From NCBI GenBank assembly GCA_028565635.1, contig JAOXYB010027768.1, forward strand, positions 1 to 15,434: 15,434 bases of DNA, given 5' to 3'. Positions 1 through 9,756 of the stretch are shown one piece after another. The translations under genes were made by a program, and so were the position numbers. Within the stretch, counting starts at the first letter, position 1. Every line of letters begins with the position of its first letter. The DNA comes from Phoronis ovalis (Eukaryota; Phoronida; Phoronidae). The notes beneath the pieces are model-generated. The model was given only the letters and a program-made list of their open reading frames with translations, was not told where the DNA came from and did no database searches.

Positions 1-292
1 GAATTTCTTTAATATAAACAATATTGAAACATTACCACGTGAAAGACGAAACCAATGCTGTATATCCTATAGATAGGGTAAACAGCAACAAGGAGACCTG
101 AGAATAATTATGATTATTGCTATAAATTTCTGTTCTATAAATTGCATAGTAGAACATTTCTTTTAATTTCCAAGTAAAAACAATGCTGTTTCAGTAGTAA
201 ACTTCAGGGTCTTGTTTTGTGGAATTAAATGTAGCCTTTGAAGGGATGTTAACTTTAATAGTATGTATACTACACATGCGCTTCATTTGCAG
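1..292 (+). other. Intronic sequence of CLPTM1 upstream of the first visible exon
   Basis: No exon is recognisable here. The stretch ends in a polypyrimidine-poor but usable acceptor (TTTGCAG, AG at 291-292). The first exon starts in phase: two bases complete an Asp codon, followed by IQFWNNRKTLEG, so at least one further CLPTM1 exon lies to the left of the window. Confidence 0.75.
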
Positions 293-2572
293 ATATTCAG
301 TTCTGGAATAACCGCAAGACTTTGGAAGGTTTGTCAGTACGATCTGTGTTCTTCAACGTGTTTCAGTCTGGAGTAGTTGTGCTGTATGTAATGGACAATG
401 AAACAAACTTTGTAGTTAGAATCAGTGTGGTTATTGGATTGCTGATTGAAATATGGAAAATTCACAAGGTTACAGATATAAAGGTATGTTTCTCTCTTCT
501 AATGTTTTCCTTCCAAATACTTTTTGATAAGATAAGGACCCATTTGTTTATATTGTATTTGTTTAAATTGGAACATTGCCAAAAGGTGCATACTTATTTA
601 TAACTTAATTGAGAAAATTTATGCAACTCCGCTACCCCGATAATTATACTATTTTTCAGGTCCTCTCACTTTGATAATTTTAATGGAACAGGGCTTCTGT
701 GCATTCTTCTAAGCTATTATGGACTGGAACAATCTTGTGTTATTTTGAATTTTTATAATTTTAGGTCAATTGGGAAAATAAACTATTTGGTTTAATACCT
801 CGGATAGTGTTAGCTGATAAGTCCACATATACGGAGTCAGATACAAAGAAATATGACCAGGTTTGTGAACATGAGGCTTTGCATTTGTCCATTGTCAAAA
901 CCTAGTTTTTGCTCTCGGATGTATACCTAGATGCTTTCTTAATGCATTGTAATATAAATAGTAAAAGGGTAGTAGTATTCTGTTTTGAAGTTTGATAATG
1001 TTTTCAAAAACATTCATTTTTGCAAGTAGGAATAATACAACATGTATATTTGAATCCATCACCAACAATGTAACAGTTGGTTAGCGTAGTGTCTTTGTTG
1101 TAATATTAAGTTTGGATGACTAATTGACACATAAGTAACGAAATTTAGTTCAGTTATTCTTTCATCATGCATGAGCACAGACTACTCCAAGAAGATGCTG
1201 AATCACCTGTTTATGCATGCTGACGATTTACTGCTTTAACCTTTTAAAACAAAAAAAAATGTCTTTTAATGGGTTTCTTTTACATTTTTTCAGCTGGCAT
1301 TTAAATATTTATCAATACTACTCTTTCCACTGCTAGCTGGCTATGCTGTTTATTCTGTGCTTTACCAGGAACATAAAGGATGGTACTCATTTATCTTAAA
1401 TATGATATATGGATTCTTGTTAACATTTGGTGAGTGTAATGCTGTCTCTGAAGATAAATGTATTGTTTATGGTATTGGCAGATTTTCATTTGTAATGCTG
1501 TATTTTTCATGACTTTATCATCCTTATGTTTATTACTGATTAAAATATAATAATATTTAATTAGTGAAATTAAATTTCTTGGAATAGATAAAAGTAATTT
1601 TGTAATGAAGTTTGATTCTGGGTTTATTGCGTTGCTTAGCATCTAATAAGTTTTGTTTAAAACACCTGGTAAAAAGCGGCTTGGGTCCATTTCAACTAGC
1701 CGCTTAAATAACGGTACTTAAAATGGATAATATTCTGAGTAAAGCAGTGTATTTTCAAGTTGGATTTTAATGTTTCTATTAAACAGAGTGATACAAACCC
1801 TAATGTGTTGCTCCTTGCTATCATTTTGTTTGGTTTTCAGTCCTGTTTGGATATCATGATGACACCACAGGTTTTCATCTGCTACAAGATGAAGTCTATT
1901 GCTCATTTGTTGATGACATATTTTTATTCTCGCAGGCTTTATCATGATGACACCACAGCTGTTCATTAACTACAAGATGAAGTCTGTTGCTCATTTACCC
2001 TGGCGAATGATGACATATAAAGCTCTCAACACATTTATTGACGATATATTTGCATTCGTCATCAAGATGCCAATGTTATATCGTATAGGGTGCTTTAGAG
2101 ATGGTAAGACACTTCATTGCTTCGCATTCTGAATGCTATGTTTGACTAATAAATGTAGTCCAGGATTTCTGCTTCATCCATGGCTTCTATTAGGAAAGCA
2201 GGCACTGTTCATGGAAATGCATTAAGGTGGCAAGTACCTAACAAAGATTTTTTGTAAGCTTGGTAACTTCTACTACTAGTATATTTGAACTTTACCAGCA
2301 TTTGATATTTATGAAAAAACGCAAGTAATTTGGTACAGCTTATTGCACTTTTTGCAGATATTGTTTTTCTGATCTTCATATATCAGCGTTGGATCTATCC
2401 AGTTGATCCTAAACGTGTAAATGAATATGGAACAAGTGCGGAAATGTTTGAACAAATTGGTGAAGCTCGTCAGGCTGTAGAAAATGCCAACACTGCTGAA
2501 GCTGATAGCAGCACACCCGTTCAAGAATCTAACGCAACTCAAAAACCAGAAAAAGATAAAAAGGATGACTAG
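293..2572 (+). CDS. CLPTM1: CLPTM1 (cleft lip and palate transmembrane protein 1), C-terminal five exons, 5'-partial
   Basis: Coding exons are 293-483, 765-860, 1294-1429, 1936-2103 and 2358-2572 (stop TAG). All introns are GT-AG and all phases agree, giving 267 residues plus a split Asp codon at the left edge. The family is a conserved multi-pass ER membrane protein; from what I know, vertebrate CLPTM1 retains GABA-A receptors in the ER and its paralogue CLPTM1L is a lipid scramblase in GPI-anchor synthesis. Recognisable stretches are DNETNFVV, YAVYSVLYQEHKGWYS, LTFGFIMMTPQLFINYKMKS, AHLPWRMMTYKALNTFIDD, FAFVIKMPMLYRIGC and YQRWIYPVDPKRVNEYG. Hydrophobic segments lie near window residues 18-33, 39-54, 101-119, 125-143, 155-175 and 198-206. 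The tail after VNEYG is hydrophilic, poorly conserved and ends in Lys/Asp. The window holds about 40% of the usual length (around 670 aa in human); the rest lies upstream. CLPTM1L is less likely because the PWRM and RVNE blocks and the long tail match CLPTM1. Confidence 0.93.
1853..1920 (+). pseudogene. Decayed tandem copy of the CLPTM1 exon 1936-2103 inside the preceding intron
   Basis: This stretch reads IMMTPQVFICYKMKSIAHLLMTY, against IMMTPQLFINYKMKSVAHLPWRMMTY in the functional exon 88 bases downstream. Over the first 56 or so bases I count six substitutions, then an in-frame loss of nine bases (three codons, PWR). The copy ends at GATGACATAT and runs straight into the pyrimidine tract and AG (1934-1935) of the real exon. 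A TTTTCAG acceptor-like site lies upstream at 1840, but there is no good donor, so the copy is probably not spliced as an exon. It looks like a partial tandem exon duplication; most substitutions alter the protein. Confidence 0.75.
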
Positions 2573-2920
2573 AACTGAATTATTAATATTGAACTGTGTC
2601 AACTTATCAGTAAAACACAAGCATTTAAACTGGAATTGTTTCGAACCAGCTTGTTGATGAATATATGTACCGACATAAATTTAATATGTGGTTCTTCCAA
2701 AAAAAAGCAGGACATTTGATGTTGCTATGATTGGCATTCTGCTTGTTTCTGTACGTAGGCAGCACGCTTCATTCCAAAGCAGCTTACTATGTTCATTATA
2801 TATCAGTGGTGGTACAGTTTAGTCATAAGTTGTAATAATATTTAACATATTTGAGAAAGTTTATATTGTCTTGTCATGTCTGTAGTGTCAGCAAATAAAT
2901 AAGCAACAAGAGTATTAATA
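2573..2920 (+). other. CLPTM1 3' untranslated region (end approximate)
   Basis: AT-rich non-coding sequence runs from the stop at 2570-2572 to just beyond an AATAAA at 2894-2899. No other canonical signal lies closer to the stop. The exact cleavage site is inferred to be 15-25 bases after the hexamer. Confidence 0.6.
2894..2899 (+). terminator. Probable polyadenylation signal of CLPTM1 (AATAAA)
   Basis: A canonical AATAAA hexamer about 320 bases after the CLPTM1 stop codon, followed by a T/G-rich stretch (TTTGTTGTATTGTTATC, from about 2927). It is the first plausible + strand signal after the gene. Confidence 0.6.
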
Positions 2921-2968
2921 TAGAATTTGTTGTATTGTTATCATACATAGACAGTTTGTTGAAGTATA

Positions 2969-3460
2969 GTACATCTTGATACCTATTTCTGTGTATAAGA
3001 CCTTCTTAAACACTGCAATCATTATTATTAACTAAACGGCACCCGTGGTAAACCACAGATCTTGATAGAGATGTAGTCACGTAAGGCCGAGTTCAGACAT
3101 GTTCACGTGACTCACAGGCAAAAAATAATGATGCAAGAGTTTCAAAAATGCCCCATTAAATATGATACCGTTGACCGATTGACCCCAAAATTTGAGGAAC
3201 CTGAGCCATCGTCGACACCTACAATGTGTGAAAAGATCATGATTCTACATGTAATGGTTTTGAAGATATTTGGTGGAAAGAGTGACAGACAGACAGACGG
3301 ACACTCGAGATATAGTAGTATAGATATTGCAACAAGGGTTGGCTGCTTTCCCTATTTCACTATGCTAATGGCTTCTGTGACGGTAACACCTTTCTCTATC
3401 ACTTATTTTGTCTATCTATCACAGAGCTCATGATGTATGGTAACAGTAAAGTACTGAAGT
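2969..3460. repeat. Interspersed repeat, long copy with a 293-base internal block
   Basis: The segments 2969-3030 and 3324-3460 match 4778-4839 and 4840-4976 with only a few differences, for example ATACCTATTTCTGTGTATAA and CACTATGCTAATGGCTTCTG. In this copy they are separated by 3031-3323, which is missing from the other copy. The block ends in (GACA)n near 3284-3300 and a TATAGTAGTATAG sequence, resembling the tail of a short retroelement. The open frame across 3107-3433 resembles no protein family I know. This repeat fills much of the spacer between CLPTM1 and SARS2. Confidence 0.8.
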
Positions 3461-3607
3461 AAATAATACATCTTGGACACATATGGAATCCTTGAGGGGC
3501 TTGAACTTTTAAGTCAGTAGCATCATGGTAGCTCATTAGACTCCAAACTGACCCCTGTTGAAGTACTGTAAATAACACATTTTGGCATACAACACATGGA
3601 ATCCTTG
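3451..3607. repeat. Two direct copies of a 45-base motif (3451-3495 and 3563-3607)
   Basis: Both copies read roughly GTACTG-AGTAAATAA-ACA, then TTGG, then ACA, then TGGAATCCTTG. They are about 110 bases apart. The second copy ends one base before the SARS2 stop codon (antisense), so the first bases of the SARS2 3'UTR are repeat-derived. The first copy touches the right end of the interspersed repeat at 2969-3460 and may be part of the same family. Confidence 0.65.
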
Positions 3608-3608
3608 C

Positions 3609-6600
3609 TTAAGAATATTTCAAAGATTTTATGAATTTCGTTTTGAAAGGTTTTTCTGGCTTGCTCATAATGTTCTGTCCTCTCATGTATGGTTGTAACA
3701 CTGCAGGAACATTAATTGAACCATCTTTGTTCTGACTGTTTTCTACGAGGGCCGTTATCATTCGTGGTATTGCACAGGCTGTTCCGTTTACCTATAAAAT
3801 GGGAGAAAAAGTTTGCACAGGTGTATCTGAACATTAAGAAATGAGAAGCAGCAGATGTTACCAGATGACAGCCATTTTATGAAATGAATGCACTAAATGT
3901 GGCCTGTTGGTAAATTATAATGACTTCCAGCAGATAATTTCGTAGTCCAATATACTCCATTACGAGTCAGATGAAATTATAATGAACAGGTGTAAATCTT
4001 AGTATATTACCGTATGCACATGTCTTGGGACTCCTTCATCTATCTGATACTTCATATGTAGTCGCCTGCTCTGGAAGTCTGTACAGTTTGAAGTGCTCGA
4101 AATCTATGGGCATAAAACATTTATTTTATAATATCCCACTTTTCATTGTAAAAACATAATTCACAGGTGATCTTTATTAAACGTTGTAATTAAATCCAGA
4201 ATAATTTAAGGTATCTACAACAGAAAATCCATCCCTGAATCTGCCACTGATGCTGTATTGTATAAAATATATATCCTGTTCGTTCTATCTTCTAAATAAA
4301 ATGACTTACTCTACTACTATGGAAAGAAAAAACAGCTCTCACCTCTCCCCATAATTGCTTTCCAGGCATCCATGTTTCTATGTCAAATTTTCTGTAAGCT
4401 GGAGCACCAAGTTCTTGAGTTGGCATGTCCAAAATTCTAAAAATAGAACTCCTGTATTAATTTGTCTGTTATCCACAAAACAGAAAAATATAGATCATTG
4501 GTTCTACAGGAGAAATAAGTAAACAAATCAAAACTAGCAAAATTAAACATATGTTTAGTTTTTTTAGTGCTGATTTATAACATGTCATTATTTATTTACC
4601 GAAAATGAAGACCTAACGAGGAAAAAAGATCTTTTTGAATACCAACAAATTCTTGAAATAGACTTTCACTTTCTTTCCCGGTGTCAGTTGCCGTTATCCC
4701 AAACATTTCAACCTAAAAAAAAGATTTCCAATAGCATAAAATTACTAAAATATGTAAATATTTCTTTGGAGCTCACGGTACATCTTGATACCTATTTCTG
4801 TGTATAAGACCTTCTTAAACATTGCAATCATTATTATTAATATTGCAACAAGGGTTAGCTGTTTTCCCTATTTCACTATGCTAATGGCTTCTGTGACGGT
4901 AACACCTTTCTCTATCACTTATTGTGTCTATCTATCACAGAGCTCATGATGTATGGTAACAGTAAAGTACTGCAGTTGTATGGTAACATGTATGGTAAGT
5001 ACTGAAGTTGTATGGTAACAATGTCTTGGCAACTCCTACTGCAATCAATAGATTGTACATATTGTATAATTTCAGTCTATATTGGGGAAAATGCATCTAC
5101 TTTTATTTCAAATATACAATACATGTTACCTTTGTAAATTGATGTACTCTGTAAATTCCCTGTTCTTGCTTTATGTTTGACACTTCTGCTCTATAACATC
5201 GACTTGCGGCTGCTAACCTGCATAACAAACAAATTTACTGGAATTTACTTTCATCAGGATTTATATTGCCAGCACAAAAAATCAATCAGTTATTCTATTA
5301 CATTACAAAATTTCTTTTAGTAATATCTATTTACTGACTTGTCATACTGACAGTTCTTTATCAATTACCCAACATAATTTTCTGATATACTTGATATATT
5401 CATTAACGAAAATCTAAATATTGACATGTGACAGTAACATTCAGTTCTTTATCAATTGCCCAACATTATTTTCTAATATAATTGACCTTATACAATATAT
5501 AAATAAACACATGAGTATATAACAAAAATATAAATAGTCTTTCTGTTTCAAGGATTCCTGTTGAAATAACATTGAGATACTGCCAGTTTTGCCCTCCTAC
5601 TGAATACAAGAATGAGATATCACAAAAAAAAGGGCATGCACAATGTGACAGCATAGTTTCGTACTGATCACAAAGTTTAATCACAGTAAATAAATGGATG
5701 TGCTCATTATTATCAGAAAGCTCATACATTGTACCACAACTACACCTGGTGGAAAACCAAGTCAACATTCTCCTAATTGCAGTTCGGTTTATCAAAATAG
5801 CAGAAACCATCATGTAAGCAACAATGGAAAAATGTAAAATGATGCCCCTGGATAGAAGAAATTTAATCAGCTAATAAATACAAAGTATCACAAATGAATA
5901 ATTTTCCTCATAAAACCTGAAATATAATTTCACCAACATTTATTTATTATCCAGCCTTGTTAACAAACCTTATTGGCAATTGTTTGTTTTGCAAATCTTG
6001 ATTCATATGAAGAGCCGCTAATGACATTTCTGCTGTGCCAGCTAGACAAACATTCCCATGTTTCTTGAGATCTAATCTGAATACTTGAGTGTGTTCACTT
6101 GTTGTGTTAAAACCACATGCTTCCTAGAAAATCATGAATTTTAGATGTGAAGAGGGTTTTTTTGTACGCCACATATCTTTTAAAACACTGTGCAGTATTG
6201 AAGTATATTTTAGTGCTTTTTCTGAAATCTGTAGAGTTACAGAAAAAAATTACATATTTAAAAAAAGAATCATTAAATCTTATTAATCAAAAACATAATG
6301 AAAATATTCTTGTCTCTCATCAACATGGATACTTACAACTACAGCAGGATGTAGCATATCTGGTACTGACACCACCAAAAACCCCTGTAATACAAAAATG
6401 TAGTATTAAGTAATAATAAAAATAATTTATTCAAGTAACGTAAGGCCACCGGCCTATATTACAATACATCACATCTAAGTGGCACAAGGTCATAATTGAT
6501 TTAACCGCAGTGGTGGCGAAAAGGGTGGCCTTGCTGGAAGTAGTCCATCAACCTTAAATTTATAATTTTTTCTTTTTCCTCCAAGGCGCTGGCTTTTTGT

Positions 6601-9600
6601 TTGTTTCTGTTTGAAAGGGAAATCACTGTACAAGAGATTGAAACTAATATTAGCTTTTTAAAGTAAAATAAACCAAAATTTGAAAGGATTATTTGAGCTA
6701 GGGCAAAGCTATGAATTTTGTCAGTTGTTGAGTTGCATTTTTCTGGGTGTAGTCTACATAGTGGAATAGCAAAAAATTTTGGTGGTCATGCCTGCACGAA
6801 AAATTAACTGGGAGTTGTATACATAATAATCTTCAGTTCTTAACAGGTATTTTTCTTCGCGCAATGTTTGGGAAATTTTTATAATGATTTAAATTACATG
6901 AAGTGGATGGGAAAATCAATTGTGTCCTTATACCAAGTACATTCCTACTATACTACTTGGAATATCTTCTATCTGAGGTAAACCCTCGGCACTGGCACAA
7001 GATATCTAATTCATCTGAGACTCCTTTCAGTAATTGTTTTTTTTCTTCACATATTTTTTGCTAATAAACAGACACGCAAACTATTGAATAATTGGTCTAA
7101 CAAATTAAATCATCCACAAGAAACATATGTATTTTGCTTTTAGTTTAAGGCAAATTTTTAGAAAGAAACTAGAAAGTGACCCGCGATTCTCGCAGGTGTT
7201 AGTGTCTGGGTTAAATAAAAGGACTGGAATTAGTGTCTGGGTGCATGCGCATCACAACTAATGTCTGGGTCAAACGCTATGATTGGAATTATTATCTGGG
7301 CAAACACTAGGAACTGCCACTGAGAAGGCATTTAATGTACGAATACGCAGCATGCACGGAATACACAATGTTGACAGTACAAAGATATCTGTGTCACAAT
7401 GTAAGTAATCTACCGGTCATTGTTACACCCCAATAGAGACACGCGCATAGACAGAGTAGTGGCAGGAAAAATCCACTCCATTCTAGTAGTAGTGTAGATA
7501 TACAGGATAAAGTATCCTATATAGTGTTTACATAAAAATGAGCAACTTTTCAGATGCTTTACTAAAAGGTAATGGGAGTCCAACTCAAGGGAACAATTGA
7601 TACCTATGTCAGTAAATGGGTTTTTGAAAAAACTCCTTTTTCAAATTTTGACCTCTTTTCACTAACAGAAAGAAATTTTAAATACTTCACAGTTACAAGA
7701 CTCAAAAGGCTATATCTCAAATGGGTTAAATACTTTTAGTAGTACTACTGTCAGTAACTGTAAGTAAGCACTGCATAAATGAGCTCACTTAGTTTCCCAC
7801 TGTGTAATAAAGACAATATGAAATAATTGTTCATTTCTATTTAGAATTTGTATTAGAAATTTAACTCTAAATGTGTAGCATGCATTAACGTTCTTTGTTT
7901 TTAAAAATATAACCTTTTTATGCATTTTAATGAAAAGAGATACCTCCAGGCAAAAAGTGGCAAGGGCAATACCTTTTTAACAAGATGATCCAGTGTGAAT
8001 CTTACCAATGCTTGCTCCAGTTCAGCAAATGCATTTTTTAAATAATATGTTTTGGGTCCAGTTGTGTGTCCTAACCTGCTGTAATTAACAAAAATGTCAT
8101 TTATAAGAACTCATATGTAACACTATCTTCTGGTCTAAGTATTTTTATATATTGCATACAAATTGGTGCACATATAGGACATTTCTGACAAAAACAACAA
8201 AGATATTGACAACAGGACAATTGGCAAAATAACTAATTAGATGTTCAATAAATTGAAACCTTGGATGGTCAAGTGCCAATCCCAACCTCAATGTTTACAC
8301 CAAAGCTGCAAAAAAATAGTAATGTCCAATGTCTCCTGAACACATTAAGTTAGGTAAGAGTCATATATTCCAAACATTTGTATACCTATAAATGGAAATA
8401 CATAATTCTCAGGTGCTTTATACACATGCTTCAACAGGCATGTAACATTTACCTTGTTCGTATTGCATCTAAACCTTCACCAAGCTCTACAACAGTCTTT
8501 GGCATAAAATTAAATTCTCGTTTCGTACCAACCATCTCCATTAGGTTCACTTGAGATTCATCACCAATGGGCTACAAAAAGTATGTAACTAAATTTACAT
8601 CATAATGGAGATCCAAATTTCTAAAGCATTTTTTTTGTATTCAAAAGCTGAAATAAGTCTCTGAATATTGCAATCAAGCTATGAACTAAAGTAATTGCAT
8701 GTACTTGGTGGAGCCACCAGTCATTAACCCCAATGTTCATTGAATACCACTTTTGCAAATGAATGCAGTACATTCTCAATATGTGATATTGAGGAAACTT
8801 TTGGATTCGCGAACAGTAGACTCACGCAACTAATGTATTGCCTCTCAGAGCAGAAAATAATAATTTCTCCAATTAAACTGGTATTTGAACAAAATAGGTT
8901 TTAATTTATAGGTTACACGGATTTATAATTTAATCATAAAATGACACACCACTGCTGGATGAGTTTTGTTAGGGATACCACCAGTTTCCTGTAGTAAATC
9001 ACGCCGTAATTCTTCTTTCAGTGCAGTCTGAAATTATACAATTAAAACTTTTAAATTTTTTTATATTTCTTTTATTTACTTTTGTAAAATTAAAAGATTT
9101 GATTAGTTTTGATCGTCTGTATAAAACAAAATATTAAATAAAGTACTCTCCAACTTATGGCAAAAACATTCTGAGAGTCAATCTAAATTTTGCCATATGT
9201 TTCCAATTGCATAGTGTTGTGCAAGACACTCTAACTGTACCACCATCGACTTGCTATGACTGCAGGTAAAATTGTTATTTAACTGCTTTTTAACCTTCAA
9301 AAAAACACATATAAAACTAACATTGGTTTCACTTTGATAAGCTTTCCAGAGTCCAAGCACTTTATAGATATTTCCAACTCCTTTTCTGTTCATCACATTT
9401 TCTGCTATAGTTGTAACATTAGTAGGATTGCATAAATATTCCCAGTCAAATTCCGGAGGAGGAAGATCAAAGGTTTCGCTGCTATCTGTTATATCAGCTT
9501 CATTATCTATGGTATGTTCTGCTGCTGAACCATAGTATCGCTTCTGTGCAGTTGAAATAAAGCCACCATATTTATGATTATAATGCTTTTGGTTGGTAAA

Positions 9601-9756
9601 AATTGTACAGCTTGGTACGCTGTTATTTTTCTGGTTAGGACTCAAAGTAACTTTGCATTTTGCTTGTCTACTTATTGTTCTCTTTGTAAATGCTTGAAAC
9701 AATAGGATTGATAGAATTTTTTCCCGGTTGTGTAACCCTAATGTTAATAGTTTCAT
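3609..9756 (-). CDS. SARS2: Mitochondrial seryl-tRNA synthetase, complete, 11 coding exons
   Basis: Exons in transcript order: 9756-9322, 9027-8950, 8571-8453, 8078-7973, 6384-6337, 6123-5969, 5217-5130, 4712-4600, 4436-4343, 4103-4011, 3791-3609. All phases agree; the product is about 503 aa (human about 518). It is a class II enzyme that joins Ser to mitochondrial tRNA-Ser using ATP. Class II signatures: motif 1 around [10 protein letters not shown] (Pro about 254), [10 protein letters not shown] (TAE 292-294), motif 2 CYRAE with [12 protein letters not shown] (Arg 323, Arg 337), [29 protein letters not shown], and motif 3 GTACAIPR (Arg about 453). The N-terminus is basic and hydrophobic, as expected for a mitochondrial transit peptide. 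The start at 9756 is supported by an in-frame TGA and no other ATG in the spliced leader. The coiled-coil arm between residues about 130 and 165 is much shorter than usual. TSRLGH versus TRLGH depends on a NAGNAG acceptor. Confidence 0.93.
4778..4976. repeat. Interspersed repeat, short copy inside a SARS2 intron
   Basis: Second copy of the family at 2969-3460, lying in the SARS2 intron between exons 5130-5217 and 4600-4712. It lacks the 293-base block: ATTATTATTA is followed directly by ATATTGCAACAAGG. Its right end continues into a short imperfect duplication of TGTATGGTAAC(AGTAA)GTACTGAAGT at about 4950-5020, seen two to three times. Confidence 0.8.
5351..5483. repeat. Two-copy tandem repeat in a SARS2 intron
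   Basis: CAGTTCTTTATCAATT(A/G)CCC begins at 5351 and again at 5442, and the match continues through AACAT(A/T)ATTTTCT. The offset is 91 bases. The rest of this 751-base intron (5218-5968) is AT-rich without a recognisable gene. The antisense open frame at 5466-5813 resembles no known protein. Confidence 0.6.
6385..7972 (-). other. Largest SARS2 intron (1588 bases), non-coding
   Basis: Bounded by the donor at 7972-7971 and the acceptor at 6386-6385 (- strand). It contains a small hairpin AGGCC-ACC-GGCCT near 6443-6455, the TGTCTGGG minisatellite at 7197-7315 and otherwise AT-rich sequence. I found no conserved coding segment on either strand, and the flanking exons join directly (LVKK then GFLVV), so no exon is missing here. 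Confidence 0.65.
7197..7315. repeat. Degenerate minisatellite, about four units of 27-34 bases
   Basis: The core TTAGTGTCTGGGT recurs at about 7200, 7231, 7259 (TAATGTCTGGGT) and 7289 (TTATTATCTGGGC). The core is followed by variable spacers; two of them share GACTGGAATT / GATTGGAATT before the next core. The array lies in the largest SARS2 intron. Confidence 0.6.
8075..8080 (-). promoter_or_regulatory. SARS2: NAGNAG tandem splice acceptor of SARS2
   Basis: On the - strand the intron ends ...TTACAGCAG|G. Splicing after the first AG starts the exon at 8078 (AG|C AGG TTA gives T-S-R-L-G); splicing after the second starts it at 8075 (AG|G TTA gives T-R-L-G). Both keep the frame, because the previous exon ends in AG with phase 2. 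The two products differ by one Ser, next to the start of the catalytic domain. Confidence 0.6.

Noticed and set aside
1673-1706. Hairpin AAGCGGCT/AGCCGCTT with a 16-base loop in a CLPTM1 intron
   Set aside because: An isolated 8-bp stem in an intron, with no poly-T or RNA-gene features; could easily be chance.
3107-3433. 108-codon open frame on the + strand between CLPTM1 and SARS2
   Set aside because: It lies across an interspersed repeat and its inserted block, including GACA simple repeats, and resembles no protein family. The other copy of the repeat does not preserve it.
5466-5813. 115-codon open frame on the - strand
   Set aside because: It is inside a SARS2 intron in AT-rich sequence, has no flanking splice logic, and the adjacent SARS2 exons already join in frame.
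6147-6413. 88-codon open frame on the + strand
   Set aside because: It runs antisense across SARS2 exon 6337-6384 and surrounding intron; low-complexity composition and no family resemblance.
9040-9085. Possible micro-exon (- strand) between TTTATACAG and AAAA|GTAAAT in SARS2
   Set aside because: In the required phase 0 it meets a stop (TAA) after eight codons. The open frame needs one leading base, which fits neither neighbour.
9178-9321. In-frame extension of the first SARS2 coding exon (47 more codons to a stop)
   Set aside because: The extension ends in a stop before the next exon and does not look like the expected helical arm. The donor at 9321-9320 gives a phase-correct join to [10 protein letters not shown] keep it only as an alternative in the finding about the short arm.
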